DNA of 64,000 bases from assembly GCA_937923405.1 (NCBI GenBank), contig CALDUY010000002.1, forward strand, positions 186,001 to 250,000, written 5' to 3'. The stretch's first letter is position 1; every line of letters begins with the position of its first letter. This document shows, in pieces, positions 16,788 to 24,912 of this stretch. A program made the translations under genes and the position numbers. This DNA is from an uncultured Gemmataceae bacterium (GTDB lineage: Bacteria; Planctomycetota; Planctomycetia; Gemmatales; Gemmataceae). A model generated the notes under the pieces. That model saw nothing but the letters and a program-made list of their open reading frames with translations, had not been told where the DNA came from and searched no databases.

Positions 16788-18896
16788 CGGGCGGAAGCGT
16801 GGGCCGAGGCGTTCCGCCAGTTGTTGCAACGTCCGCACGATGGCTTCCTCGCCGCGATCTGTTGCGTAGCGAAGCGGCCCGCCGCGATGCGGTGCCCAGC
16901 CTGTACCGAAGACCATGGCCAGATCGACCGTCTGGGCATCGGCCAAGTCATCGGCGACGACGGCCCAGGCCTCGTTGACCATCAGCAAAACCATCCGTTC
17001 GCGTGCCTCGGCGAGGCGGGCTGCCTCCGGCAACTTAGCGGAGAGAGATTCTCCTCGATGGGCGGCGCGGACCAGCTCCTCGGCGGCTCGGTGGGGCTTA
17101 GGTCTTTTCTTGCCGTGTGTGTAGAAGCCGATCTTCACTTTCTCGCCCAGCCAGCCTTTCTGTTGCATCTGCTCGAAGACGCCGCCGGGTTCCAACGGCT
17201 GGCCGAGTTGTTGCTGAACCATGCGTGCTACATGTGCCGCCACGTCCAGACCGATCTGATCGAGTAGTTCAAGCGGACCGACCGGCATACCGAACTTTCT
17301 CATGAGTTTGTCGATCGTTTTAATCTTCATTCCTTCGCCGACGAGACGGACCGCCTCGTCGAGATAGGGCATGAGAATGCGATTGACGACAAATCCGGGA
17401 CCATCGCCGACGCGGACAGGGAGCTTGCCTAGCTCGACCGCCAGTCGCATCAATCGAGTCACCGTATCAGAAGCGGTGACGGCTCCTTGAACGACCTCGA
17501 CGAGCGGCATTTTGTGGACGGGATTGAAGAAATGCAGGCCGGCGATGCGTTCGGGGTGAGCCATGCCCTCCTGAAGCCGAGCGATGGCCAGCGAGGACGT
17601 GTTGGTAGCCAGCAAAGTTGTCGGACTGGTGCGATTGACCAACTCGCGGAACAAATTCCGCTTCAGCTCCAGATCCTCGACGGCCGCCTCGATCACTAAG
17701 TCAACGTGAGCGAACCCCTCCCAAGCGATCGTTCCCCGAATAGAGGCACGGAATCGCTTGGCATCGTCGTTGCTGATTCGTCGCCGTTCGACAGCTTTGG
17801 CAAACAGATCATCGATTCGGGCAAGACCTGCCTGAAGAGCAGCGGTGTTGACTTCCTGTACGACCACCTGACGCCCCTGAAGAGCAGCCAGCTGAGCGAT
17901 CCCTGCTCCCATGACTCCAGCACCAACTACGCCGATTCGCTGAATGGCTGCGGCGGAATCGATCCCTGCGGGTTTGCGTGCGGCCTCGCGCTGCAAGAAC
18001 AGGTTCACGAGGTTACGACAAGCCGGTGTCAGTGCCAGGCGAGCCGCTCCTTGGCGTTCCCGTTTCAGACCCGCTTCGAAGCCACGCTGAATGCCGATGC
18101 GTACCGCTTCCAGGGCCTCGCTTGGCGCGGGCATGTCGTCGGGCACACGGTTGCGCAGGATACGTTCGGTGCCTCGAAAGATCAGTCGTCGGCCAAACGA
18201 ATTCGACTCCAGCAGTCGTTGCCGCCAACCATGCAGCGGGAGGCGATCGCGCTTTTTCTTCCCTTCACCAATAGCACGAATGACCAGTCGGGCGAACTGC
18301 TCGCGCAACTGGTCCTCGTTGGCAGCATAGGCGTCGGCGAGCTTCCACTGAAAGGCCTCGCGTGCGTTGAGCCTTTTGGCTGACAGGATCATTTGCAACG
18401 ACCGTTCCAGCCCTACCACTCTCGGTAGACGTTGGGTGCCGCCCCAGCCTGGAAGAAGTCCTAATTCTACCTCCGGTAGACCTAATTGAGTGCTTGGCTT
18501 GTCGAACACCAGACGGTAATCACAGGCGAGGGCCAGTTCCAATCCGCCGCCCAGACAGGGGCCATGAAGGACGGCGATCGTTGGCCGGGGCAACTCCGCG
18601 AGTTTGTCGAAGAGCTGCTGGCCGCGTTGGGACATGGCCATGGCCTCGGAGGCGTCCTTAATCCCAGTAAACTCAGCGATGTCGGCCCCGGCGAGGAAGC
18701 CCGACGGTTTACCGCTACGCACGATCAAGGCGGGGAGGCGTTGTTGGCGATAGAGTTCGTCGAGAGCTGCATCCAAATCAGCGAAGACCTGCTTGGTTAG
18801 CACATTGACCGATCGACCGGGCACGTCGAGCTTGAGAACCACGCTGCCATCCGTGTCGCGCTCCACGGTGACAGTTTGGGAGTGAAAAAGCATCAT
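16779..18896 (-). CDS. fadJ: Fatty-acid oxidation complex alpha subunit (enoyl-CoA hydratase/3-hydroxyacyl-CoA dehydrogenase)
   Basis: A 705-residue bifunctional beta-oxidation enzyme. The N-terminal half is a crotonase domain with FLAGADIAEF, the oxyanion-hole segment GPCLGGGLELALACDYR and the second catalytic region LPEVELGLLPGWGGTQRLPR. The C-terminal half is a 3-hydroxyacyl-CoA dehydrogenase with Rossmann motif GVVGAGVMGAGIAQLAA, then HFFNPVHKMPLVEVV with the catalytic His and DGPGFVVNRILMPYLDE. Length fits FadJ/FadB. The start could be the ATG at 18896 or 18893 or the GTG at 18899; none has a strong ribosome-binding site. It lies downstream of an acyl-CoA synthetase. The thiolase partner is not in the window. 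Confidence 0.93.
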   Translation of the reverse strand: MMLFHSQTVTVERDTDGSVVLKLDVPGRSVNVLTKQVFADLDAALDELYRQQRLPALIVRSGKPSGFLAGADIAEFTGIKDASEAMAMSQRGQQLFDKLAELPRPTIAVLHGPCLGGGLELALACDYRLVFDKPSTQLGLPEVELGLLPGWGGTQRLPRVVGLERSLQMILSAKRLNAREAFQWKLADAYAANEDQLREQFARLVIRAIGEGKKKRDRLPLHGWRQRLLESNSFGRRLIFRGTERILRNRVPDDMPAPSEALEAVRIGIQRGFEAGLKRERQGAARLALTPACRNLVNLFLQREAARKPAGIDSAAAIQRIGVVGAGVMGAGIAQLAALQGRQVVVQEVNTAALQAGLARIDDLFAKAVERRRISNDDAKRFRASIRGTIAWEGFAHVDLVIEAAVEDLELKRNLFRELVNRTSPTTLLATNTSSLAIARLQEGMAHPERIAGLHFFNPVHKMPLVEVVQGAVTASDTVTRLMRLAVELGKLPVRVGDGPGFVVNRILMPYLDEAVRLVGEGMKIKTIDKLMRKFGMPVGPLELLDQIGLDVAAHVARMVQQQLGQPLEPGGVFEQMQQKGWLGEKVKIGFYTHGKKRPKPHRAAEELVRAAHRGESLSAKLPEAARLAEARERMVLLMVNEAWAVVADDLADAQTVDLAMVFGTGWAPHRGGPLRYATDRGEEAIVRTLQQLAERLGPRFRPKK

Positions 18897-18932
18897 CACA
18901 ATGTCCGCCAGAGAGAGTAGAAAAACGATCGA

Positions 18933-18960
18933 GCCTCACGCGAACCGCGCCGCGTGAGGC
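18933..18960 (-). terminator. Perfect 10-bp hairpin between fadD-like and fadJ genes
   Basis: GCCTCACGCG at 18933-18942 and CGCGTGAGGC at 18951-18960 form a perfect 10-bp stem with an 8-base loop. Reading the minus strand, it is followed after seven bases by GTTTTTC. It therefore looks like an intrinsic terminator or attenuator after the acyl-CoA synthetase and before fadJ, which would lower or uncouple fadJ expression. Confidence 0.7.
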
Positions 18961-18986
18961 CCGAACCTCGTGCGGGGAAGACACCT

Positions 18987-20690
18987 TCAAGCACCCGGTT
19001 CACGCAGTTTGCGACGCAGCACCTTGCCGAGGAAGTTTCGCGGCAACTCGGTAACCACTTCGATGCTACGCGGCCGCTTGTGTTTGCCAAGATGGACTTT
19101 GCAATACTGGTCCAACTCGGCGGGGTTGACCTGTTGGCCGGATCGCGGCACGACGAGTGCCTTGACCATCTCCCCGCGCTCGCGATCCGGCACGCCGATC
19201 ACGGCCACCTCAGCAATGTCTGGGTGGCCGCGCAGGACTTCCTCCACTTCCGCGGGGTAGACGAGGAAGCCTGACGTTTTAATAATATCCCTTTTGCGAT
19301 CTACAATGGTGTAATAACCGTCAGCGTCGCGGCTGGCCATGTCGCCGGTATGCAGCCAACCGTCGCGCAACACCTCATCGGTAGCCATCGGATTGTTGAA
19401 GTAGCCCTTCATGACCTGGGGACCGCGCACTAGCAACTCGCCTACTTCGCCGGTGCCCAGCTCGCGTCCGGTGTCCGGATCGACCAGACGCGCTTCAGTG
19501 TCGGGCAACGGCTTTCCGATCGTTCCTGGTCGATTGCCTGCACCGGGCGGGTTGGTGTGCGTCACGGGACTGGCCTCGGTCAAGCCGTATCCTTCAACGA
19601 GTTGCTGGATCCCAGTACGCTCAAATTCGGCGCGCACTTCCCGAGCCAGCGCGCTGGCTCCGCTGATGACGGCTCGGACAAAGGAAAAGTCTCGTGGCTT
19701 GCCCGCCATTTGCTTGTTCATCGCCGCTAGCATGGCAGGAACCGCTGGCACCAGGGAAGGACGTGCGGTTTCCATCAGGGAGAGTACGGCCCGTGTCTCG
19801 AAGCGTGGGTACAGATGCATCGTGCCACACGACGCCCACATCGACAGCATCGAGACGCTCAGACCATACGAATGGAAAAACGGCAGCACCGCCAACGCGC
19901 TTTGAGTGGCGTCGTCTCCACCTAACCAGGCGCGAAGCTGCATCGCATTGGCCAGCAGGTTGCGATGCGTCAACATGACTGCTTTAGGAGAGGCCGTCGT
20001 TCCTCCTGTGGGAGCCAACACCGCGACCGACTCAGCAGGATCCACCTCCACGGCCTCGCTCAACGGTTCCTCTGCCAGCAGACTATCGAAGCGATGGCGT
20101 CGAGAGTCATACGGCATTAGTAGGTAGCCGTTACGCCGCACTCGTTCCAGGCGATAGAGCAGACTTTGCCACATGGCCATGCGCCGAGCCAGCGAGGTTA
20201 GTACCACATGCTCCAACGGACCACGTTCAAAGGAGTCGGCCACCGCAGGAGCCAGTAGGTCAAGCGTCACGACGATGCGGCAATTCGTCGCTTCGATCCA
20301 TTGACCGATCTCCTCAGCCACCATGAGGGGGGACAGTTGAAGGACTGTCGCACCGGTCAGCCAGACGGCTTGCATGGCGGCAAGATATTCGGGAATGTTG
20401 GGCAGTAGCAGGCCAACGTGTTGCCCAGGTTTTGCCCCCAAACGTTTGAGCGAGGAGGCCAACCGCCGAGCCTGCTCGTCCAGTTCGCCATAACTCAACG
20501 CTTTGCCGTAGAGCGTGCAAGCAGGATGGGCAGGATGATGCCGTGCTGCTCGGCGTAGCAAAGCGGATAACGGCGCGCGCGGATAAGGAATGATCGTCGG
20601 TTCGTCGCAGACAAACTCCGACCGCCAGGACAGACGCCAATCCGTCGTCGAGGGTAGTAAGGACGGGTAGCTGGAGATGGTGGCGGCCAT
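18987..20690 (-). CDS. Long-chain-fatty-acid-CoA ligase-like AMP-binding enzyme
   Basis: A 567-residue adenylate-forming enzyme that would activate fatty acids to acyl-CoA. The ATG at 20690 is chosen because AAGGAG lies 9 bases upstream. Motifs: the AMP-binding P-loop APTGGTTASPKAVMLTHRN, the A5-type VEGYGLTEASPVTHTN, LHTGDMASRDADGYYTIVDR and the C-terminal catalytic-lysine motif PRNFLGKVLRR. The first residues before the domain are unusually divergent. It lies upstream of fadJ on the same strand with an 87-bp gap containing a hairpin, making a fatty-acid activation and beta-oxidation unit. Chain-length preference cannot be read. Confidence 0.9.
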   Translation of the reverse strand: MAATISSYPSLLPSTTDWRLSWRSEFVCDEPTIIPYPRAPLSALLRRAARHHPAHPACTLYGKALSYGELDEQARRLASSLKRLGAKPGQHVGLLLPNIPEYLAAMQAVWLTGATVLQLSPLMVAEEIGQWIEATNCRIVVTLDLLAPAVADSFERGPLEHVVLTSLARRMAMWQSLLYRLERVRRNGYLLMPYDSRRHRFDSLLAEEPLSEAVEVDPAESVAVLAPTGGTTASPKAVMLTHRNLLANAMQLRAWLGGDDATQSALAVLPFFHSYGLSVSMLSMWASCGTMHLYPRFETRAVLSLMETARPSLVPAVPAMLAAMNKQMAGKPRDFSFVRAVISGASALAREVRAEFERTGIQQLVEGYGLTEASPVTHTNPPGAGNRPGTIGKPLPDTEARLVDPDTGRELGTGEVGELLVRGPQVMKGYFNNPMATDEVLRDGWLHTGDMASRDADGYYTIVDRKRDIIKTSGFLVYPAEVEEVLRGHPDIAEVAVIGVPDRERGEMVKALVVPRSGQQVNPAELDQYCKVHLGKHKRPRSIEVVTELPRNFLGKVLRRKLREPGA

Positions 20691-20978
20691 GAGTGGCACT
20701 CCTTCGAGCGTGCTTGAACCGAGGATGCTTGACAACTCATCGACAGGGAGACGAAATTGCCGATGAGAGGCGATTTGAGGGGAGGTAACCCTACAAGCGC
20801 GAACTCACGACGTGATCCGCTTCGCGCTTCTCTGTATCCATCTCTATTGTACGCCTCAAATTCCCCGTCGATCAAGGAATTCGCGATTTGCTAGGGCGAA
20901 ATCTTGCCGATTCTACGACGCACGACATCCAATCGTGACGATTTTGCCGTACTCGTGTTCTGTGGCAGGACCCCGATT

Positions 20979-21377
20979 TCAGGATAACTGCTGCAAAATC
21001 GTGGTGAGCTGAGTTTTGAGTTGTTGATGCAGCTTGGAGCGGCCGCGTGCGAGTTGCTGCATATCGCCGAGAGACAGACGCGGGTCAGGATAGGGCAAAC
21101 GAGCCAAGGCCGTCTTCAACGGTTCCTCCAGTGAGTAAAGCCCGTTGGAAAACTTCACCGGAATGGTCGCACGGCGTAGCATTTCCAGATCGCGGTAGAA
21201 CCCGCGCACATCCAGACCAAGTTGGGCCGTCAGTACCTCGCGTGATTGATCCCCCTCTCCCAGCAAGTTGACCAGACGATACAATCGAGTGAATCGCTCG
21301 ACAGTGACTGTTGGGCGCAGTGGAGAGGATCGCCGGGAGGATTGGACGCGACGCTGAGTGGACTTCTTCTTCGCCAT
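20979..21377 (-). CDS. Small winged helix-turn-helix protein, possible regulator
   Basis: A 132-residue basic protein. The centre reads as a winged HTH like the N-terminal part of WYL/DeoR-type regulators: RFTRLYRLVNLLGEGDQSRE, then the helix pair LTAQLGLDVRGFYRDLEMLR and a wing with KFSNGLYSL. The N-terminus is Lys/Arg/Ser-rich (KKKSTQRRVQSSRRS), and the C-terminus is helical. No ligand-binding domain is present. It may regulate the downstream minus-strand fad genes, but 288 bp and its own stop separate them, and nothing direct shows this. Confidence 0.65.
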   Translation of the reverse strand: MAKKKSTQRRVQSSRRSSPLRPTVTVERFTRLYRLVNLLGEGDQSREVLTAQLGLDVRGFYRDLEMLRRATIPVKFSNGLYSLEEPLKTALARLPYPDPRLSLGDMQQLARGRSKLHQQLKTQLTTILQQLS

Positions 21378-21428
21378 TCCGTACTCGTGCCCGACAGGAC
21401 GCGGGAGAGACGCGGCTCACCTGCCGCG

Positions 21429-21482
21429 AATCGGCGGACCAGAGGTTCCTATTTTAATCGGCGGACCAGAGGTTCCTATTTT
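21429..21482. repeat. Perfect tandem duplication of a 27-bp unit
   Basis: The unit at 21429-21455 (starts AATCGGCGGACC, ends GGTTCCTATTTT) is repeated exactly at 21456-21482. It sits between the HTH gene and the divergent BshB1-like gene. A short open frame through it is not considered coding. It could be an operator pair, a mini-satellite or the remnant of an integration event. Confidence 0.85.
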
Positions 21483-21599
21483 AAAAGGTAGACGCTGAGT
21501 CCCGCGAAAGCAATCAACCTCTTTCCGTTCTCGGTCTGTGAGAGTGCGCATCTCCTCGCTGAATTGCCAAGGATTCCTAGATCAAACGTTTGCCCGATC

Positions 21600-22316
21600 A
21601 TGACAACGATAGAATCGCTGACCGATCCGCTGGATTACTTGGTGATCGCTCCACATCCGGACGATGCCGAGATCGGAGTTGGCGGCACGATGGCCTTGTT
21701 ATTAGCTCAAGGTGCGAGGGTGGGAGTTCTGGAGTTGACCAACGGGGAACCGACCCCGTATGGAAGTCCGGAGATCCGCGCCCGCGAGACCGAAGCCGCT
21801 ACCGCAGTATTAGGTCTGACGTGGCGAGGCAATTTGCAGTTCCCAAATCGCAAACTCGAAGCCACTCTGGAAAATCGAGGTCGGCTTGCCGGAGCGTTGC
21901 GACTGTTGCGGCCTCGGGTCCTGTTCGCGCCGTACTGGGAAGATGCTCATCCCGACCATGTGGCGGCGACGACGTTGATCGAGGCGGCGCGGTTTTGGGC
22001 CAAGCTCAGCAAAACGGACTTGCCCGGCAACCCTCATCTACCAGCACGGATCTGGTACTACTTCAGTATCCATCTGCGGACTCATCCTCAACCCGCCTTC
22101 GTGACAGATATTTCGGCTCATTTGGAAACGAAAATGCGAGCCGTCGCGTGCTATCACTCGCAACTGATTCAGGGACGACCTACCACCCCACCAACCTTGC
22201 TCGACGACATCCGCGATCGCGCTCGTTACTGGGGCTGGGCCATCGGAACCGCCTACGGGGAACCGTTTGCTAGCCGTGAACCTCTCGGATTGCGCGGACT
22301 GGGGGAATTAGTCTGA
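21600..22316 (+). CDS. PIG-L family N-acetylglucosaminyl deacetylase, BshB1-like
   Basis: A 238-residue zinc-dependent deacetylase of the LmbE/PIG-L family. The zinc site is visible as APHPDDAEIGVGGTMALL (His-Pro-Asp-Asp) and the later WEDAHPDHVAA. The block NGEPTPYGSPEIRARETEAA and NLQFPNRKLEAT are typical of the BshB1 group, which deacetylates GlcNAc-malate in bacillithiol synthesis. No bshA or bshC is in the window, so a bacillithiol role is inferred. The ATG at 21600 is preferred over a TTG at 21564. Confidence 0.85.
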   Translation: MTTIESLTDPLDYLVIAPHPDDAEIGVGGTMALLLAQGARVGVLELTNGEPTPYGSPEIRARETEAATAVLGLTWRGNLQFPNRKLEATLENRGRLAGALRLLRPRVLFAPYWEDAHPDHVAATTLIEAARFWAKLSKTDLPGNPHLPARIWYYFSIHLRTHPQPAFVTDISAHLETKMRAVACYHSQLIQGRPTTPPTLLDDIRDRARYWGWAIGTAYGEPFASREPLGLRGLGELV

Positions 22317-22433
22317 TTGTACAGCCAAACGCCAAGCTGATCTTGTCAGAAGCGTGAAATCGATTGCGAATGACTGTCCTGGTTGGCCGATGCTGGGACT
22401 GTCGCATATCGCGCCTGGGCAAGGAGGTGGGGC

Positions 22434-22658
22434 GTGTCCACAGGGTTTAATGTGCTGGCCCTGATCAAGGGGCAGGAAAAGTACGTCTACGTCTATGATG
22501 ACGCCAGTCGTGAGACTCTGCTGGAGACGTTTCAACTCCATGCCGCGGATCCCCAGTTGAATCTTAACTGGTTCGATGCCGTGGTGCTGACGCGAAAATC
22601 CGAGGAGCAAGGTGAAGCCGACCCTGCTGGTCTGACGGCGAAACCAGCGAGGTTCTGA
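22434..22658 (+). CDS. Small conserved-looking protein of unknown function
   Basis: A 74-residue protein starting at GTG 22434, with AAGGAGG at 22421-22427 six bases upstream. This strong site decides the start over a TTG 51 bp earlier. The sequence TGFNVLALIKGQEKYVYVY, DDASRETLLETF and LNLNWFDAVVLTRKS looks like a compact alpha/beta domain. It ends 16 bp before the XerC/D-type recombinase gene and is probably co-transcribed. No function can be assigned. Confidence 0.7.
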   Translation: MSTGFNVLALIKGQEKYVYVYDDASRETLLETFQLHAADPQLNLNWFDAVVLTRKSEEQGEADPAGLTAKPARF

Positions 22659-22674
22659 ACCGCTGTGAGTTCAC

Positions 22675-23571
22675 ATGCAAGAGAGTCTGGCGGAATTTCT
22701 GCGGTATCTGGGCGTCGAAAAAAACGCCTCTGAATATACAGTGAAGTCCTACCGCGAGGATCTCACCCAGGCCTTAGCGTACTTTGAAGAAAAGCTCGGC
22801 GTGCCTTCGCCCAAGCCGACCCAGCTCTCGACTCGGGTGCTGCGTTCCTATTTAGCTTGGCTTCACGAGCAGAACTATGCCCGAAGTACGATTGCTCGAC
22901 GACTCGCCTCGGTGCGGTCTTGGTGTCGCTTCCTCTGCCGACAAGGCGTGCTGAAGTCGAACCCGGCTCTTGGACTGCGCGGACCGCGTCAGGAAAAAAA
23001 ATTGCCTACCTTTATTGCCCAATCAGAAATGGATCGCCTTCTCAGTGCTCCTGGAGGAGACGATCCTTTGAAGCTGCGAGACCGTGCCCTTTTGGAAACA
23101 CTCTACTCGGCGGGACTTCGTGTCAGCGAGTTGGTAGGGCTGGATTTGCAGGATCTGGATTTGGAATCCGGATTGGCCACAGTGCGCGGCAAAGGAAAAC
23201 GAGAACGACTGGCCATGTTGGGGCCGCCCGCGGTCGAGGCTTTGCAAGCCTGGTTGGCAGTACGGCATACGATTAGTCCGCGTGCCGCTGTCCAGACAGC
23301 GGTCTTCCTGAATAAGAACGGTACACGACTGTCGACTCGCAGCGTGGCCCGTTCGTTGGAGAAGTATCTTGCGACAACCGGGATGGATCCTGAAGCAAGT
23401 CCGCACACCTTAAGACACAGCTTCGCCACTCATCTGCTCGATGGCGGGGCGGACATCCGCAGTGTGCAGGAACTGCTTGGACATAAGAGTCTGGGTACCA
23501 CACAGATTTACACCCATGTGACGACGCAGCGGCTACGAGACAGCTATCACAAAGCTCATCCGCGCGCCTGA
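22675..23571 (+). CDS. xerD: Tyrosine recombinase of the XerC/XerD type
   Basis: A 298-residue site-specific recombinase that resolves chromosome dimers at dif in most bacteria. An N-terminal SAM-like DNA-binding domain (residues 1-90) includes YTVKSYREDLTQALAYFE. The catalytic set is complete: Arg149 in SAGLRVSEL, Lys173 in RGKGKRERL, His244 and Arg247 in HTLRHSFATH, His270 in LGHKSL and Tyr279 in TQIYTHV. The standard 300-residue length and absence of phage genes argue for the housekeeping Xer enzyme over an integrase. Whether it is XerC or XerD cannot be settled here. Confidence 0.9.
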   Translation: MQESLAEFLRYLGVEKNASEYTVKSYREDLTQALAYFEEKLGVPSPKPTQLSTRVLRSYLAWLHEQNYARSTIARRLASVRSWCRFLCRQGVLKSNPALGLRGPRQEKKLPTFIAQSEMDRLLSAPGGDDPLKLRDRALLETLYSAGLRVSELVGLDLQDLDLESGLATVRGKGKRERLAMLGPPAVEALQAWLAVRHTISPRAAVQTAVFLNKNGTRLSTRSVARSLEKYLATTGMDPEASPHTLRHSFATHLLDGGADIRSVQELLGHKSLGTTQIYTHVTTQRLRDSYHKAHPRA

Positions 23572-23604
23572 CATTCCCTGGACGAGCCATCCGGAGCAAC
23601 AGGC

Positions 23605-24771
23605 ATGTTCGCAACCACCCATCGACTCGCGGTACGGGGGTTCTTCACTCCTAAACGGTCCCCCATTCGCCTGTGTTCGGCTCTGCTGATCGTGTTGCTG
23701 GTCCCTGCCGCCCGGGCGGAAGAGATCCAATGGCGGCGCGACTATAGCAGTGCGCTGAAAGAAGCGGCCCAGAAGGGGGCACCTTTAGTTGTGAACGTCG
23801 GCACCGTGGAATGTTTCTGGTGCAAGAAACTCGATGCCGGACCGTTTGCCGACCCTGCTCTCATTCGCTTGTTGAACGAACGATGCGTGCCGCTGAAAAT
23901 CGATGCCAATGCTCCGGGGAACGCCTATCTGGTCGAGGCCTTGCGCGTGCAGAGCTATCCTACGCTGATCTTCGCCAGCTACGATGGCAACATTTTGGGC
24001 TATCAGGAAGGCTTTCTGGAAACAGAAGCCCTCACGGAGAAAATCACCAAAGTACTCGTGGCGGTTGCTACGCCGGACTGGATGCAACGCGACTTCGAGT
24101 TCGCGACAAAAGCGATCTTGGAAGGAGACTCTGCTAAGGCTATCAGTCTGTTGAAAAACGTCGTCGAGGATGGCAAGAATCGTCCGGTGCAGACCAAGGC
24201 ACGAACGCTGCTGGCCCAGTTAGAAGCCAGAGCTTCTGAGCAAGCGTCGAAGGCTCGCGATTTAGCCGACAAGGGCAAAACCACCGAGGCAATTGAGGCA
24301 CTCGAGCAACTCAACAAATCATTCCCAGGCACCCTGGCAGCCCGGCGCGGCGGATTGCTTAAGGCCGAACTGGTGAGCCGCTTCGCCGACGAACGCAAGA
24401 AACAAGCGACGGAGTTGCTCCGTCTGGCTCGCGAGGATTACAAGAGTCAGCAGTTTCTCTGTGCTCTGGATCGCTGTGAAGAGATTCGCTCTCGTTACGC
24501 CGATTTGAGCGAAGCTAGCGAAGCCGAGAAGCTCGCTGGGGAGATTAAGGATAATCCGGAGTGGACCCGTAAGGCAGCCGATCAGCTTGGAGAGCGGCTA
24601 TGCGGGCTGTATTTGTCGATGGCGGATAGCCTGCTGAAAAAGGGACAGCCTCAACAGGCCGTCTTTTATCTAGAACGCATCCAAACGCTGTTTCCCAATA
24701 CACGGCATGCTGACCTCGCCTCGGCCAAGCTCAATCGGTTACGCGGTACTCCTGACTTCGACAAGAAGTGA
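23605..24771 (+). CDS. Exported thioredoxin-fold protein with TPR-like repeats
   Basis: A 388-residue protein with a signal peptide (residues about 18-42, LCSALLIVLLVPAARA). Residues 45-150 form a thioredoxin-like domain of the DUF255/thioredoxin_7 type: GAPLVVNVGTVECFWCKKLD contains the redox motif CFWC, and VQSYPTLIFASYDG has the cis-proline. The rest, from about residue 165, is helical repeats like TPRs (AISLLKNVVEDGKN; EAIEALEQLNKSFPG; QQAVFYLERIQTLFPN). It probably acts on disulfides of exported proteins, which may include heme proteins such as the PSCyt1 protein encoded next. Substrate is unknown. Confidence 0.82.
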   Translation: MFATTHRLAVRGFFTPKRSPIRLCSALLIVLLVPAARAEEIQWRRDYSSALKEAAQKGAPLVVNVGTVECFWCKKLDAGPFADPALIRLLNERCVPLKIDANAPGNAYLVEALRVQSYPTLIFASYDGNILGYQEGFLETEALTEKITKVLVAVATPDWMQRDFEFATKAILEGDSAKAISLLKNVVEDGKNRPVQTKARTLLAQLEARASEQASKARDLADKGKTTEAIEALEQLNKSFPGTLAARRGGLLKAELVSRFADERKKQATELLRLAREDYKSQQFLCALDRCEEIRSRYADLSEASEAEKLAGEIKDNPEWTRKAADQLGERLCGLYLSMADSLLKKGQPQQAVFYLERIQTLFPNTRHADLASAKLNRLRGTPDFDKK

Positions 24772-24912
24772 AGCGGGAGATGCCTTGCCCTTGCCGAAGC
24801 CCGGTTTACGCTCGCACTTGCTGACTTGGTTGATACAATTGAAGGGAGACCTACCTCGCCCGGTTTGCGTCCCACCTTGGTATCAACTCGTCTGTAAGGG
24901 AGCGTTGGCGTC

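Noticed and set aside
21429..21482. CRISPR array
   Set aside because: Only two adjacent units without spacers and no cas genes.
21246..21491. Short open frame through the 27-bp tandem repeat
   Set aside because: Its repeated peptide simply reads the duplicated DNA, and most of it is antisense to the HTH gene.
22675..23571. Phage or integrative-element integrase
   Set aside because: The recombinase has standard Xer length and motifs, and no phage, tRNA or attachment site is nearby.
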